Part shown: piece by piece, positions 42,765 to 53,500 of the stretch
Numbering within the stretch: the stretch's first letter is position 1
How the letters are laid out: every line of letters begins with the position of its first letter
Source: Petrocella sp024636985
GTDB lineage: Bacteria; Bacillota; Clostridia; Lachnospirales; Vallitaleaceae
DNA length: 64,000 nt
Assembly (NCBI GenBank): GCA_024636985.1
Contig: JAGXFY010000045.1
Location: 1-64,000 of the forward strand
Direction of reading: 5' to 3'
The notes under the pieces: model-generated
The model's database searches: none
What the model was told of the DNA's origin: nothing
Seen by the model: only the letters and a program-made list of their open reading frames with translations
Made by a program: the position numbers and the translations under genes

Positions 42765-43179
42765 GTCGATTGTTTGGCCTCTTTCTTGGAAAGTCCTGAT
42801 TATATTGTCAATTACTTTTGGTATAGGTGTTTTACTTGTAGACGATGTAGCCACCTATGCTCGGGGTATACTACTAGGTGGCTCTGTCACCTTGTTAAAA
42901 ATTAAACTATTAGAAATCACATTGAAAAGAGCAATAAAGAAACCACCTAGTGCAGCTAAGAGCTATATGAGTATGCATTACATGTTACGCTATGTGGTTA
43001 CATTTATCGTTCTTTTTGTGGGTATAGCCATACCGACCATAAGTGGTGTGGCAGTTATTCTGGCACTTCTAAGTCTGAAATTAGCAGCATATTGGCAAGG
43101 CGCTCTTGAACCAAAGGTGCCGGTCGATGGTTCTGTTGAATTCTTGGAGTGGGAGGATGATGAAGAAACTGACTTTTAA
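42751..43179 (+). CDS. atpI: ATP synthase protein I
   Basis: A four-helix membrane protein of about 142 residues. AtpI helps assemble the c ring; in Acetobacterium woodii it is needed for a hybrid ring like the one predicted here. ATG 42751 is chosen over 42724 because GAAGGA lies before it; it overlaps the previous stop by 14 bases. YMSMHYMLRYVVTF and LEPKV near the end are typical. Confidence 0.8.
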   Translation: MIENKSIVWPLSWKVLIILSITFGIGVLLVDDVATYARGILLGGSVTLLKIKLLEITLKRAIKKPPSAAKSYMSMHYMLRYVVTFIVLFVGIAIPTISGVAVILALLSLKLAAYWQGALEPKVPVDGSVEFLEWEDDEETDF

Positions 43180-43222
43180 GTCTAAGCAGTCTCAAATGTC
43201 TAGCAAAAGGAGATGATCACAG

Positions 43223-43954
43223 ATGGATTTTAGCATTCATGTTGCCAAAGTAGTCCGAATCGGCAGCTTTGAGCTCTGGATCACAGAATCAATGATTAAC
43301 TCATGGATCATTTGTGGCGTCCTAATTTTAATTGCCTTGATTGTGAGAAACGCAATTAAAAATCCCCAAAAAGTACCTGAAGGCGTTCAAAATGTTGTCG
43401 AGTTTCTGGTGGATGCACTGGATAACTTTGCCGAAACCACCATGGGCAAGCACGGCAGGAAATTTGGATCTTTCTATGGTTCTATGATTATTTACATATT
43501 ACTATGTAATTTATCGGGATTGTTTTTAGGACCAAACATTGGCACACCCGTAGCAGGGGAACCAAAAGTATTAATTGATTTCATGAGACCCCCAACCGCT
43601 GACTTTGCAGTAACATTTGCGTTAGCTATGATTACGTTTATCATGGTCCAAGGTTTTGCCATCAAGGAAAAGGGTCCCTTTACCTGGTTGAAAGGCTTAA
43701 CCGAACCGATGTGGCCTCTAACGCCCCTTAATGTTATTGGAGAGTTGGCCAACCCCATATCCCTTAGCTTCCGTCTTTTTGGTAATATACTCGGTGGAAC
43801 AATCATCATGGGATTGTACTACAATCTGCCCTGGTTTGCCCTAGTAGGTATTCCTGTAGCGTTACATGCATATTTTGACATATTTGCAGGTGTGCTACAA
43901 GCTTTCATATTTGTTATGCTCAGCATGACATTTGTTGCCAGTGCGATGGATTAG
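43223..43954 (+). CDS. atpB: ATP synthase subunit a
   Basis: The Fo stator channel subunit. Five or six membrane helices, with SLSFRLFGNILGGTIIMG near residue 190 carrying the essential arginine, and PVALHAYFDIFAGVLQAF near the end. Length 243. AAGGAGATG precedes ATG 43223. Confidence 0.95.
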   Translation: MDFSIHVAKVVRIGSFELWITESMINSWIICGVLILIALIVRNAIKNPQKVPEGVQNVVEFLVDALDNFAETTMGKHGRKFGSFYGSMIIYILLCNLSGLFLGPNIGTPVAGEPKVLIDFMRPPTADFAVTFALAMITFIMVQGFAIKEKGPFTWLKGLTEPMWPLTPLNVIGELANPISLSFRLFGNILGGTIIMGLYYNLPWFALVGIPVALHAYFDIFAGVLQAFIFVMLSMTFVASAMD

Positions 43955-43986
43955 AATTGTCACATTCAGTAAAGTGAGGTGAAAAA

Positions 43987-44526
43987 ATGGATGGCCTTTT
44001 TGAAATGATTCTCAATTTTCTAAATAACACAGACAGATTTGCCTTGATTTTATCAGGTTCGGCAATCGCTGCCGGATTGGCCATGGGCGCAGGAATAGGC
44101 CCTGGAATTGGTCAAGGTTTTGCCGCAGGAAAAGCAGCTGAAGCCGTTGGTAACAATCCGGAAGGTGGCAGGCAAGCGACCATCGTTATGTTGCTTGGTG
44201 CTGCAGTCGCTGAGACTTCTGGTATTTTTGCACTGGTTATTGCCATCATCATGTTGTTTGCCAATCCATTGGTTGGCAGAGAAGGAACAGCGGTTGTTCT
44301 TGCTGCAAGTGCTATTGGAGCAGGACTTGCCATGATAGCAGGCATTGGACCAGGAATTGGCCAAGGGTATGCAGCTGGTAAAGGTTCAGAAGCGGTAGGA
44401 AAACGACCCAAGTTACAAAGTCAGATCATAAGAACCATGTTGCTTGGGCAAGCTGTTGCACAGACAACGGGTATATATGCACTGATTATTGCATTAATTT
44501 TATTGTTCGTTAACATTTTCTTCTAG
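43987..44526 (+). CDS. atpE: ATP synthase c subunit, fused four-helix (V-type-like) form
   Basis: Two c-type hairpins are fused in 179 residues. Hairpin one has GPGIGQGFAAG (Gln43) and AAVAETSGIF (Glu76), a sodium-binding set. Hairpin two has GPGIGQGYAAG (Gln126), but the carboxylate is replaced: QAVAQTTGIY (Gln159). So this subunit should carry two hairpins and one ion site. Acetobacterium woodii has a comparable c1 subunit in a Na+ F-ATPase. A normal c gene follows 70 bases later. Confidence 0.93.
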   Translation: MDGLFEMILNFLNNTDRFALILSGSAIAAGLAMGAGIGPGIGQGFAAGKAAEAVGNNPEGGRQATIVMLLGAAVAETSGIFALVIAIIMLFANPLVGREGTAVVLAASAIGAGLAMIAGIGPGIGQGYAAGKGSEAVGKRPKLQSQIIRTMLLGQAVAQTTGIYALIIALILLFVNIFF

Positions 44527-44596
44527 ATTTTTGAATATAGAAGAAGTCAATTATAACAAAAATCATTAACTTATTGAATATAAGGAGGATTTAAAA

Positions 44597-44887
44597 ATGT
44601 CAGATGTAAATCAAATCGATGGAAAAGCTTTAATATTAGCAAGTTCAGCAATAGGAGCAGGTCTAGCTATGATCGCAGGTATAGGTCCTGGTATCGGTCA
44701 AGGTTTTGCCGCAGGTAAAGGTGCAGAAGCAGTTGGCCGTCAGCCAGGTGCACAATCCGACATCATCAGAACCATGTTACTAGGTGCAGCGGTAGCCGAG
44801 ACAACAGGTATCTATGGACTAATCATTGCAATCATCTTATTGTTTGCGAACCCATTAATCACAAAGTATATGGAATTAAGTCAATAA
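44597..44887 (+). CDS. atpE: ATP synthase c subunit, standard two-helix form
   Basis: 96 residues with two helices. GPGIGQGFAAG (Gln35) and AAVAETTGIY (Glu68, Thr69, Thr70, Tyr73) match the sodium-coordinating pattern known from Ilyobacter and Acetobacterium rings. It is very close to the second hairpin of the fused gene before it, apart from having Glu where that has Gln. AAGGAGG precedes ATG 44597. Confidence 0.95.
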   Translation: MSDVNQIDGKALILASSAIGAGLAMIAGIGPGIGQGFAAGKGAEAVGRQPGAQSDIIRTMLLGAAVAETTGIYGLIIAIILLFANPLITKYMELSQ

Positions 44888-44930
44888 TCTGGTATAACTT
44901 TTACCCTTTAACGAAAGGAGGAAAGGTGAA

Positions 44931-45512
44931 TTGAATGGTTTAAATATGGTATTGCAAAATCTTTCGACTTCCTTACCACAACTTAATGCACTTCCAGAGC
45001 CCTATGTTATCTTTTTTACAGAACAAACCATTATTCAAGTCATAGCACATATAATTACTGTATTGGCTTTATTCTATGTACTCGGAAAGCTACTTTTCAA
45101 ACCTGTAAGAAATATTTTGCAAAAAAGAAAAGAAGAGATTGCAGATGAATATAAGCGTATAGATGAAGATACTGAAGCTTTGGCAGCCCTTAAGACGGAT
45201 TATGAGAATAAGCTACTTAACATCCATCAAGAGGCAGAAAAAATACTTGCGCATGCAAGAAAAAGAGCAATTGAACGTGAAGATGAGATTATAAAAGAAG
45301 CAAAAGATGAGGCAGATCGACTCATTAAAAGAGCACACCTTGACATTGAGCGTGAGAAAGAACAGAGCAAAGACGAGATGCGCCGTGAGATTATCGGAGT
45401 TGCAACTGTAATGGCAAGCAAATTTGTTGCAGCATCCATCAGCGATGAGTTGAAAAATCAACTTGTAGATGAGACCCTTGCAAGTATTGGAGAATCCACA
45501 TGGTTGAGTTAG
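44931..45512 (+). CDS. atpF: ATP synthase subunit b
   Basis: A 193-residue peripheral-stalk subunit. One membrane helix (about residues 33-55) follows an unusual 30-residue N-terminal extension. A long charged coiled coil (KRKEEIADEYKRIDED onward) runs to the end. The start is TTG 44931, nine bases after AAAGGAGG; ATG 44946 is the alternative. It overlaps the delta gene. Confidence 0.9.
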   Translation: MNGLNMVLQNLSTSLPQLNALPEPYVIFFTEQTIIQVIAHIITVLALFYVLGKLLFKPVRNILQKRKEEIADEYKRIDEDTEALAALKTDYENKLLNIHQEAEKILAHARKRAIEREDEIIKEAKDEADRLIKRAHLDIEREKEQSKDEMRREIIGVATVMASKFVAASISDELKNQLVDETLASIGESTWLS

Positions 45513-46048
45513 TAGCTAAGCGTTATGGTTCAGCAATCTTTCAGCTTGCCGAAGAAAAAGATGCTGTAAATGATTTGCAAAAAGATATCCTTTTAATCCA
45601 AGAAAGTTTCTTAGATAAGGATTTGATTGAATTTCTCAGCCATCCTAAGGTCCCCTTGTCAGATAAGATCAAAATGCTAGAAGACACTTTGTCAGAGAGG
45701 GTTGGTCAAGATCTATTAGGTCTTTTGGTACTGATCTTAAAAAAGAACAGACAACACTACATCTCTGAAATCTTGAAGGAAGTTCTAGAAATGATAGACG
45801 CTTATCAAGGTAAAGTGAAGGCTTACATTGAGTCTGTGGATGAATTGAGCAATGAGAAGAAAAAGCAGATTATCGATCAATTGGAAAAATCAACGGACAA
45901 AAAGATCATTCCGGAATATAGAATTGACAAAACACTTATTGGTGGCTTGTTCATTCGAATAGGTGATCGTGTTATTGATAACAGCATCAAAGGACATATG
46001 CATACAATGTCAAAAAAGCTGTTAGAGACTAAAATTAATTTTTCGTAG
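45500..46048 (+). CDS. atpH: ATP synthase subunit delta
   Basis: A 182-residue stalk protein linking b to F1. YGSAIFQLAEEKDAV begins it and DKTLIGGLFIRIGDRVIDNSI in two parts (LIGGLFIRIGD, VIDNSIKG) is the C-terminal signature. It starts inside the atpF end, so translation is coupled. Confidence 0.93.
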   Translation: MVELVAKRYGSAIFQLAEEKDAVNDLQKDILLIQESFLDKDLIEFLSHPKVPLSDKIKMLEDTLSERVGQDLLGLLVLILKKNRQHYISEILKEVLEMIDAYQGKVKAYIESVDELSNEKKKQIIDQLEKSTDKKIIPEYRIDKTLIGGLFIRIGDRVIDNSIKGHMHTMSKKLLETKINFS

Positions 46049-46068
46049 AAAGGCGGTGTGACCTCGGT

Positions 46069-47592
46069 ATGAATTTGAAACCAGAAGAAATCAGCTCAGT
46101 GATCAAAGAGCAGATTAAACGCTACAAAACTGAATTAGAAGTTGCCGATGTAGGAACTGTAATTCAGGTTGCCGATGGTATTGCCCGTATACATGGCTTA
46201 GAAAACGCTATGGCAGGAGAGCTACTAGAGTTTCCTGGTGACGTTTATGGTATGGTTCTTAACCTTGAACAAGACAATGTTGGTGCCGTGTTAATGGGAT
46301 CAGATAAGGGTATTGGTGAAGGTGATATTGTAAAAGCCACAGGACGGGTTGTTGAAGTACCAGTCGGTGATGCATTAATGGGACGTGTTGTTAATGCAAT
46401 TGGTCAGCCAATTGATGGTAAAGGTCCAATTAGCACAGACAAATTTAGACAAGTTGAAAGAGTTGCACCTGGTGTTATCGAACGTAAGTCCGTGGACACC
46501 CCACTTCAGACAGGTCTTAAGGCGATAGATGCCATGGTACCGATCGGACGTGGACAAAGGGAGCTCATCATTGGAGACAGACAAACAGGAAAGACAGCTA
46601 TAGCCATTGATACAATTATGAATCAAAAGGATTCAGGCGTACTATGTATCTATGTAGCCATAGGTCAAAAAGCTTCAACAGTTGCACAATTGGTTAAAAA
46701 GTTGGAAGAAAACGGCGCAATGGATTATACGACCGTAGTTGCGGCCAACGCCTCTGAACCAGCGCCACTTCAATTTATCGCGCCTTTTGCAGGTTGTGCG
46801 ATTGGTGAAGAATGGATGGAAGAAGGTAAAGAAGTCTTAATCATATATGATGATTTATCTAAGCATGCTGTTGCCTACAGAGCCATGTCATTGTTGCTTC
46901 GTAGACCACCAGGACGTGAGGCATATCCGGGAGATGTATTCTACTTACATTCCAGATTGTTAGAACGTGCCGCTAAGCTTTCTGATGAGCGTGGTGGTGG
47001 ATCCATAACTGCATTGCCTATTATCGAAACACAAGCAGGTGATATATCAGCCTATATCCCAACGAATGTTATCTCCATCACAGATGGTCAGATCTTCCTT
47101 GAGACTGAGATGTTCAACTCAGGTATTAGACCTGCGATTAATCCAGGTTTATCTGTATCAAGGGTTGGTGGTGCCGCTCAAATCAAGGCTATGAAAAAGA
47201 TTGCCGGACCTATTCGTGTTGAGCTTGCTCAGTACAGAGAGTTAGCAGCATTTGCTCAGTTTGGTTCAGACCTTGATAAAGAAACAAGAGACCGATTAAC
47301 ACAAGGTGAGCGTATCATAGAAGTACTAAAACAAGCTCAATATAAGCCATTAAAAGTAGCAGAGCAAATCGTTATTCTATACGCTGCGACTCGAAAATTC
47401 TTAATGGATATTGAGTTAGATGACATACATAAATTCGAAACTGGACTAATTGAATTTGTTGAAACCATGTATCCGGACATATTAACAGACTTGGTTAAAG
47501 ATTCAGGTTTGACAGATGAATTGGATAAGCGTCTAGAAGATGCGATTGGTGAATTCAAAACAGACTTCATGAAGAAGAGTGAAGAGGTGTAA
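46069..47592 (+). CDS. atpA: ATP synthase subunit alpha
   Basis: The non-catalytic F1 nucleotide-binding subunit, 507 residues. Walker A GDRQTGKTAIA lies near residue 170, and the arginine finger region in RPAINPGLSVSRVGG near 360. MSLLLRRPPGREAYPGDVFY is characteristic in part (LLRRPPGREAYPGD). AAGGCGGTG precedes ATG 46069. Confidence 0.97.
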   Translation: MNLKPEEISSVIKEQIKRYKTELEVADVGTVIQVADGIARIHGLENAMAGELLEFPGDVYGMVLNLEQDNVGAVLMGSDKGIGEGDIVKATGRVVEVPVGDALMGRVVNAIGQPIDGKGPISTDKFRQVERVAPGVIERKSVDTPLQTGLKAIDAMVPIGRGQRELIIGDRQTGKTAIAIDTIMNQKDSGVLCIYVAIGQKASTVAQLVKKLEENGAMDYTTVVAANASEPAPLQFIAPFAGCAIGEEWMEEGKEVLIIYDDLSKHAVAYRAMSLLLRRPPGREAYPGDVFYLHSRLLERAAKLSDERGGGSITALPIIETQAGDISAYIPTNVISITDGQIFLETEMFNSGIRPAINPGLSVSRVGGAAQIKAMKKIAGPIRVELAQYRELAAFAQFGSDLDKETRDRLTQGERIIEVLKQAQYKPLKVAEQIVILYAATRKFLMDIELDDIHKFETGLIEFVETMYPDILTDLVKDSGLTDELDKRLEDAIGEFKTDFMKKSEEV

Positions 47593-47599
47593 TTAATCG

Positions 47600-48466
47600 A
47601 TGGCATCAATGCGTGATATAAAACGAAGGAAAAATAGCATACAGAGCACCCAACAAATCACCAAGGCGATGAAGCTGGTTGCAACTGCCAAGCTACAAAA
47701 GGCAAAGGTGCAAGCGGTCAAGACCAGACCTTATTTCCATAAAATGCATGGTACCATCACTTCAATTTTAGCCCAAAGCGGTCAAGTCAACCATAAATAC
47801 CTAGATGAGCGAGAAGGTAAACATAACACCTATATCGTTGTAACATCCAATAGAGGTTTGGCAGGCGGATACAACAATAATGTCTGTAAAATGGTTATGA
47901 ACCACCGCGAAGAAGGCGAAGACGCAAGTGTTATAGCAGTTGGACGTAAGGGAAGAGATCTTCTAAAAAGGAGAGGCTTTAACATCATTGAAAGCTACAA
48001 TGAGATGGTGGATATGCCTGAGTACGGTGATGCAGCTAAAATCGGTACAGAGGTTCTTAAAAGGTATGTAAGTGGTGAGATCGATCATGTTTATATCGCC
48101 TACACAGCTTTTGAGTCCACCTTGAATCAAGAAGCAAAACTGATGAAGCTTTTACCCCTTGACCTTGATGATTTTGCTGAAGAAAAACCGGATGAAGAAC
48201 ATTTGGAATCCGGTATTAATTATGAGCCAAGTGTAGAAGAAGTGCTAGACAGTATCATTCCACAATATGTCAATAGCATCATATTCGGTGCCTTAAAAGA
48301 ATCCATTGCTAGCGAGCACGGTGCACGTATGACCGCCATGGATTCAGCGACAAGTAACGCATCTGATATGATCGACAAGTTAACCCTTCAATACAACAGA
48401 GCCCGTCAAGCATCCATAACTCAAGAGTTATCAGAGATTGTTGGCGGTGCAGAAGCACTAAAGTAA
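47600..48466 (+). CDS. atpG: ATP synthase subunit gamma
   Basis: The central rotating shaft, 288 residues. MRDIKRRKNSIQSTQQITKAM near the start (shortened: RRKNSIQSTQQITKAMKLV) and the C-terminal RMTAMDSATSNASDMI with LTLQYNRARQASITQEL are diagnostic. Seven bases after atpA. Confidence 0.96.
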   Translation: MASMRDIKRRKNSIQSTQQITKAMKLVATAKLQKAKVQAVKTRPYFHKMHGTITSILAQSGQVNHKYLDEREGKHNTYIVVTSNRGLAGGYNNNVCKMVMNHREEGEDASVIAVGRKGRDLLKRRGFNIIESYNEMVDMPEYGDAAKIGTEVLKRYVSGEIDHVYIAYTAFESTLNQEAKLMKLLPLDLDDFAEEKPDEEHLESGINYEPSVEEVLDSIIPQYVNSIIFGALKESIASEHGARMTAMDSATSNASDMIDKLTLQYNRARQASITQELSEIVGGAEALK

Positions 48467-48482
48467 AGGAGTGAATAGAAAA

Positions 48483-49868
48483 ATGTCAAAAAACGTTGGA
48501 AAAATCACTCAAATCATTGGTGCGGTTATAGACATAAAATTTGAAACAAGTGAACTACCTCAATTATACAATGCCATTACAATCGAGAGAGAAAACGACA
48601 TTCCTTTGATTGTTGAAGTAGCGGGTCACCTTGGAGATGATATCGTCAAATGTATCTCAATGGGTGCAACAGACGGATTGATAAGAGGTATGGAAGCCGT
48701 GGATACAGGTAATCCAATCATGGTACCCGTAGGTGAGGAAACACTTGGCAGAATGTTTAACGTAACTGGCGCAGTCATTGACAGTAAGCCGGCACCTGTT
48801 ACAAAAGACATGTGGTCTATACACCGTGAACCGCCAAAGTTTGAGGAACAATCTACAGAAGCAGAAATACTTGAAACAGGTATTAAAGTTGTTGACTTAT
48901 TATGCCCATACCAAAAAGGCGGGAAAATCGGACTATTTGGTGGTGCAGGGGTAGGTAAGACTGTACTTATACAAGAACTTATTAGAAATATTGCAACAGA
49001 ACATGGTGGTTACTCCGTTTTTACAGGTGTTGGAGAACGAACCAGAGAAGGAAACGACTTATACCATGAGATGGCTGAATCAGGGGTTCTTGATAAAACC
49101 ACCATGGTGTTCGGGCAAATGAATGAACCACCAGGAGCGCGTATGCGTGTTGGCCTTACAGGCTTGACCATGGCAGAGTACTTTAGAGATGAAGGTGGAC
49201 GAGACGTTCTTTTATTCGTAGATAACATTTTCCGATTTACCCAAGCCGGATCTGAAGTATCCGCATTACTTGGTCGTGTACCGAGTGCTGTTGGTTACCA
49301 ACCAACACTAGCAACAGAAATGGGTATGCTTCAAGAGCGTATTACATCCACGAGAAAAGGCTCTATTACTTCTGTACAAGCGGTATATGTACCTGCCGAT
49401 GACTTAACAGACCCGGCACCAGCGACAACATTCGCCCATCTGGATGCAACCACGGTTCTATCTAGGTCTATTGTTGAGCTTGGTATCTATCCAGCAGTTG
49501 ACCCACTAGATTCATCATCAAGAATACTGGACCCTATGATTATTGGGGAAGAGCACTATGGTGTGGCCCGTGGTGTGCAGGAAATATTACAAAGAAACAA
49601 TGAGTTACAAGATATTATAGCCATTCTAGGTATGGATGAGCTCTCAGAAGAAGACAAGACATTGGTTATGCGCGCAAGAAAGATTCAAAGATTCTTGTCA
49701 CAACCCTTCTTTGTAGCTGAAAACTTTACAGGTCTTAAAGGGCGATATGTACCTTTAAGTGAAACCATTCGTGGTTTTAGTGAAATACTAGAAGGAAAAC
49801 ATGATAGCATACCGGAAAGTGCATTCCTAATGGCAGGAAATATTGACGATGTCCTTAGTCGTGTATAG
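48483..49868 (+). CDS. atpD: ATP synthase subunit beta
   Basis: The catalytic F1 subunit, about 461 residues. Walker A GGAGVGKTVLIQELI near residue 150, GERTREGNDLY with the catalytic Glu, VLLFVDNIFRFTQAGSEVS and ALLGRVPSAVGYQPTL follow in order. ATG 48483 is chosen because GGAG lies 11 bases upstream; GTG 48471 overlaps that site. Confidence 0.97.
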   Translation: MSKNVGKITQIIGAVIDIKFETSELPQLYNAITIERENDIPLIVEVAGHLGDDIVKCISMGATDGLIRGMEAVDTGNPIMVPVGEETLGRMFNVTGAVIDSKPAPVTKDMWSIHREPPKFEEQSTEAEILETGIKVVDLLCPYQKGGKIGLFGGAGVGKTVLIQELIRNIATEHGGYSVFTGVGERTREGNDLYHEMAESGVLDKTTMVFGQMNEPPGARMRVGLTGLTMAEYFRDEGGRDVLLFVDNIFRFTQAGSEVSALLGRVPSAVGYQPTLATEMGMLQERITSTRKGSITSVQAVYVPADDLTDPAPATTFAHLDATTVLSRSIVELGIYPAVDPLDSSSRILDPMIIGEEHYGVARGVQEILQRNNELQDIIAILGMDELSEEDKTLVMRARKIQRFLSQPFFVAENFTGLKGRYVPLSETIRGFSEILEGKHDSIPESAFLMAGNIDDVLSRV

Positions 49869-49879
49869 TAGGTGATTTT

Positions 49880-50314
49880 ATGGCGACAAACAAAATCGAA
49901 TTACATATTGTAACACCGGATCGCGAGTTTTTTACCGCGGAAGTGGATGCTTTGTCTTTTAAGACAACAGAAGGTTTCATAGGTGTACTATATGACCATA
50001 TTCCTTTGATAACGACACTGACCAGTGGTAAAGCCGTGTTCAAAAATGATAAAGATACATTTGAAGCGGTATTGCACAATGGCTTCGCAGAAATCGGCGA
50101 AGAAAAAGTGACTATATTGACCGATGCTGCCGAATGGGCAGATGAGATTGATATGGACAGAGCCTTGTCCGCAAGACAGCGCGCCGAGAAGAAGCTTGAA
50201 GAAATGACCCATCATGATGAAAAACACAAAGATGAAGTCGTAATTCAAGCCCAGGCATCACTTCATAGAGCTTTAGCTAGAATTGAAATGGCACAAGCAA
50301 GACAAGATAAGTAG
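49880..50314 (+). CDS. atpC: ATP synthase subunit epsilon
   Basis: 144 residues. The beta sandwich starts IELHIVTPDREFFTAEVD, with GFIGVLYDHIPLIT, and the helical hairpin RALSARQRAEKKLEE follows. It ends the operon; a terminator lies 23 bases downstream. Confidence 0.95.
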   Translation: MATNKIELHIVTPDREFFTAEVDALSFKTTEGFIGVLYDHIPLITTLTSGKAVFKNDKDTFEAVLHNGFAEIGEEKVTILTDAAEWADEIDMDRALSARQRAEKKLEEMTHHDEKHKDEVVIQAQASLHRALARIEMAQARQDK

Positions 50315-50337
50315 TAAAATATGAACGAAGAAATGAT

Positions 50338-50370
50338 AAGAGGCTGTCCGGATGGATGGCTTCTTTTTTT
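50338..50370 (+). terminator. Terminator of the ATP synthase operon
   Basis: AAGAGGCTGTCC pairs with GGATGGCTTCTT (some G:U) around GGAT, and a T run follows. Confidence 0.88.
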
Positions 50371-50426
50371 CTTGCTTTTTCTTCTTTTGTTACAACTTTG
50401 TAATGAAAGATATTCGTTAATTTCAG

Positions 50427-50454
50427 TAATCATATTTGGATCCTTTGCCGATAT
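50427..50454 (+). promoter_or_regulatory. Sigma-D (sigma-28)-like promoter candidate of the surface-protein operon
   Basis: GCCGATAT at 50447-50454 equals the Bacillus SigD -10 consensus. TAAT at 50427-50430 stands 16 bases before it where TAAA with about 15 is expected. I find no convincing sigma-A pair between the ATP synthase terminator and the gene at 50514. Confidence 0.4.
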
Positions 50455-50513
50455 ACATAAGAGTCTTTCTAAACATAATTTGATGACGGAACATAGAAAA
50501 GGTGGAGTTTCAT

Positions 50514-53500
50514 ATGAAAACGTTAAAATATAGGCGCATAATTATAGGCATTTTGATCATAACCTTAGTAGCTGCACTTGGTATCGTGCCCATGGAGCTT
50601 GAAGCAGCCGATGGTTCTTTGATATGGAGAAAACTTGACACCATGGATACCAACTTCACCATAATTAATAATAAGGCCGGCGCTAACGAAATCTTACTAG
50701 AGTTAGATTTGGTTGCTACAGGTAGCTATGCTTTGTTTTATCACCTAGAAGACGGACGTCAAACTGAAATTCGGTTTCAACAAGCCTATGAGAAAGTAGA
50801 TGTGAAGTATTTTGTCAGAGAAGATCTAGGCGCAACCAATGTCACCCAAGACCTTGTCTCTAGTTCTTATCTCCAGATGGATTATAATCTTACGGTACCG
50901 GATTGGCGCTATGATGGTGCTAAGCTTGTGGGTGCATCTGGTGGCTTGGAATTTAGTATACCAAGATCAGCCAGTTCTCAGTACCCTGGTGTTGCCTTTG
51001 AAGTGGACAACAAAAGAGTCTATATTAAGTGGGATTTTCAACTTGGGAAAGCCTTTGTACTTATAAGGAATTACAACAATGGATTTATCATGCCAGTAAG
51101 TTATGAAAAGCCAAACGGTTCTACCGAGAACATAAAAGTTCTCAAAGGATTGGAAGGCTTTACAGTTACGCCTACCCATTTAAGAGAAAATGAAGCAGGA
51201 ACAGCCAACATTGAGATCAAACCCATAACACAGCCCACAGATACAGGTAATAAACCGGGGAACAGACCCGGACTGGATATTAAGTTCAAACAACCAAAAG
51301 AACTGGAAGTTGGTACATGGACCTATGATTATGATCTAACCAATCTAAGTGATATTAGTGCCATATTAGAACTTGATGATATTGGCTCTGAATCCTACCT
51401 AGATTTTAATTTCAGACTAAAAGACTTTGGTGATCCGGATAATAGCAATCCGGTATACGAGCTGGATGCAGATGATGCAGCTGCCAACGTGGATGTTGGC
51501 TATGACTACGACCCTCTTACCCATGAATATAGGGTTAGACTTGTCAAAGATAACTCGGACTTATTTGATGACGGTAAGACCATCCAGTGGTCAGAGCTTG
51601 AAGCCAGTCGTATTTACAATGTCAATATTGGCTTTCAGGTAGATCTAGATGCGGTCGGTTTTGAGACGTATGGCTTTACCGGTTATAGACCCATCAATGG
51701 TTTTGGTTATACATTCATGGCTTATGAATTAAAACGTGCCAATGCAAAAGAAGCTTATCTGGATATCGTACCTTATGACATTGGTAGTCAGGGAGATGTG
51801 GAGTATATTATCCTCTATAGCAAAGTCATTAAACCTGAGCTGGACCCAAATGGTGATTTGTGGCTTAAGAATTATCATTCTACATCCGGGGATAATGATC
51901 AGATTTTTATTCCTGTGCCTTTTCAAAGCACATCTTCACAAGATGCCTATCAGGTATTTGTGAATTTTGCTGGGGTGCAGATACGATCTCAAGTTCTGAA
52001 TTATAAGGCAATCGAGGACCAGAATGTACCTCCAACCACACCGGCAATTAGGACCATAGAGAATCTAATTGTAGTCCCTCCTCTTGATGATACCGACAAC
52101 CCAACGAAGGTAGAGATGGACTTGGTATGGGATGCACCAACCAACAAAACAGTTAAAGAATTGGATGAAATATTCCAGGATGGCGGATCACTTTACTATG
52201 AATTATCTGTAAATGAAGTGCCGACCAATAGTATAGACAATCCATATCAAGTCATTAAAGTCTTTGAGGTCATAAAAGATGGTGCGCTATATAAACTGAA
52301 GCAGCATGATGATGTACCTGGAACCTTACCGACACCATCTGAACAACTCAACTATGATTTTGGATACAATAGTACCGATGAACGTCTCAGACTGGATAAG
52401 ATTGTGCTCTATGAAAATGGGTCATGGATTAATACTCTAGACACCCTAATTGATGAAGAGGCCGTGATACCTTATGAAGTATCAGATTCGGGAACCCCTT
52501 ATGATTTTGAGTTTCCTGGGGTCAATTATTTAAGAATAAAAGCCATAACTGTAATAGACGACGTTGTATCTGAGTCTCAGATGTCCATACCGGCCAGTCT
52601 TTCACTTAGCATGATTACATATGATGTTCCTGTTGTGGATACATTGACCTACGACCCACTATATGGCAATGTGGAAGATCGTTCAACAGGTGTCACTCTA
52701 AAATGGCATACAGTGGATGTTGCCAACTATGAGAACAATATGCTAAGCCCCATTAACAAAGGGATAGAAAGTGTTGATTATAAAATCTATATCTCAGAAG
52801 TATTGGACCAAGTTTTACCATTAAACGAGGATGACTTAGATTATACATTACTGAATATGACGAATGAAGGATTAACCGTCATCGATGACGATGCCATAAG
52901 CGAACTAAGAAATGGTGAAGTGGTTTACTTTGTCCGTTCTACACCAAATGGTATCAATACTGATTTAAGTGTAGACGTTCAGGGTCTAGATGCCAACAAA
53001 ACCTACTATGTACGTGTGGTAACACAGCTTGAGATTACCGATGATGAACCCAGAGTATCGGAACCCTCCAGTGTATTAAGTGCTACAGTACCACAGACCC
53101 CGATACCACCGGGAGATGAAGAGATTTTTCCATTAGCGCCTGAAGGCTTTACAGTTGATTATGCCGATGAAGGTTTGTTAAATGCAGGCTTAACTTGGTA
53201 TATACCAAATGCAATGGTATTTGATGATGACATGAATGGCTTTGAAGTTTTGGCGATAGAAGATAGGGCACTTCCTGAGAATCTATCATCAAAGGCCATT
53301 AGTATAACAGATATATTAGAGGGGACTACGCTTAGTGATGATGTTGTCGAAGGGTGGCGTATCTATAAACATGAGGGCACAACTTACTTAAAAAAATATA
53401 ACCGACAGACAGGTCTATGGGAAGATAAAGATCTGGCTTTGCTTGTCATTGAAAATAATCGATTCTATATGATTGATGCTGCCAATGCACCTAATAAAGT

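Noticed and set aside
50321..50533. 70-codon frame after atpC
   Set aside because: It runs through the ATP synthase terminator, is very leucine-rich only because of the T tracts, and overlaps the start of the true surface-protein gene.
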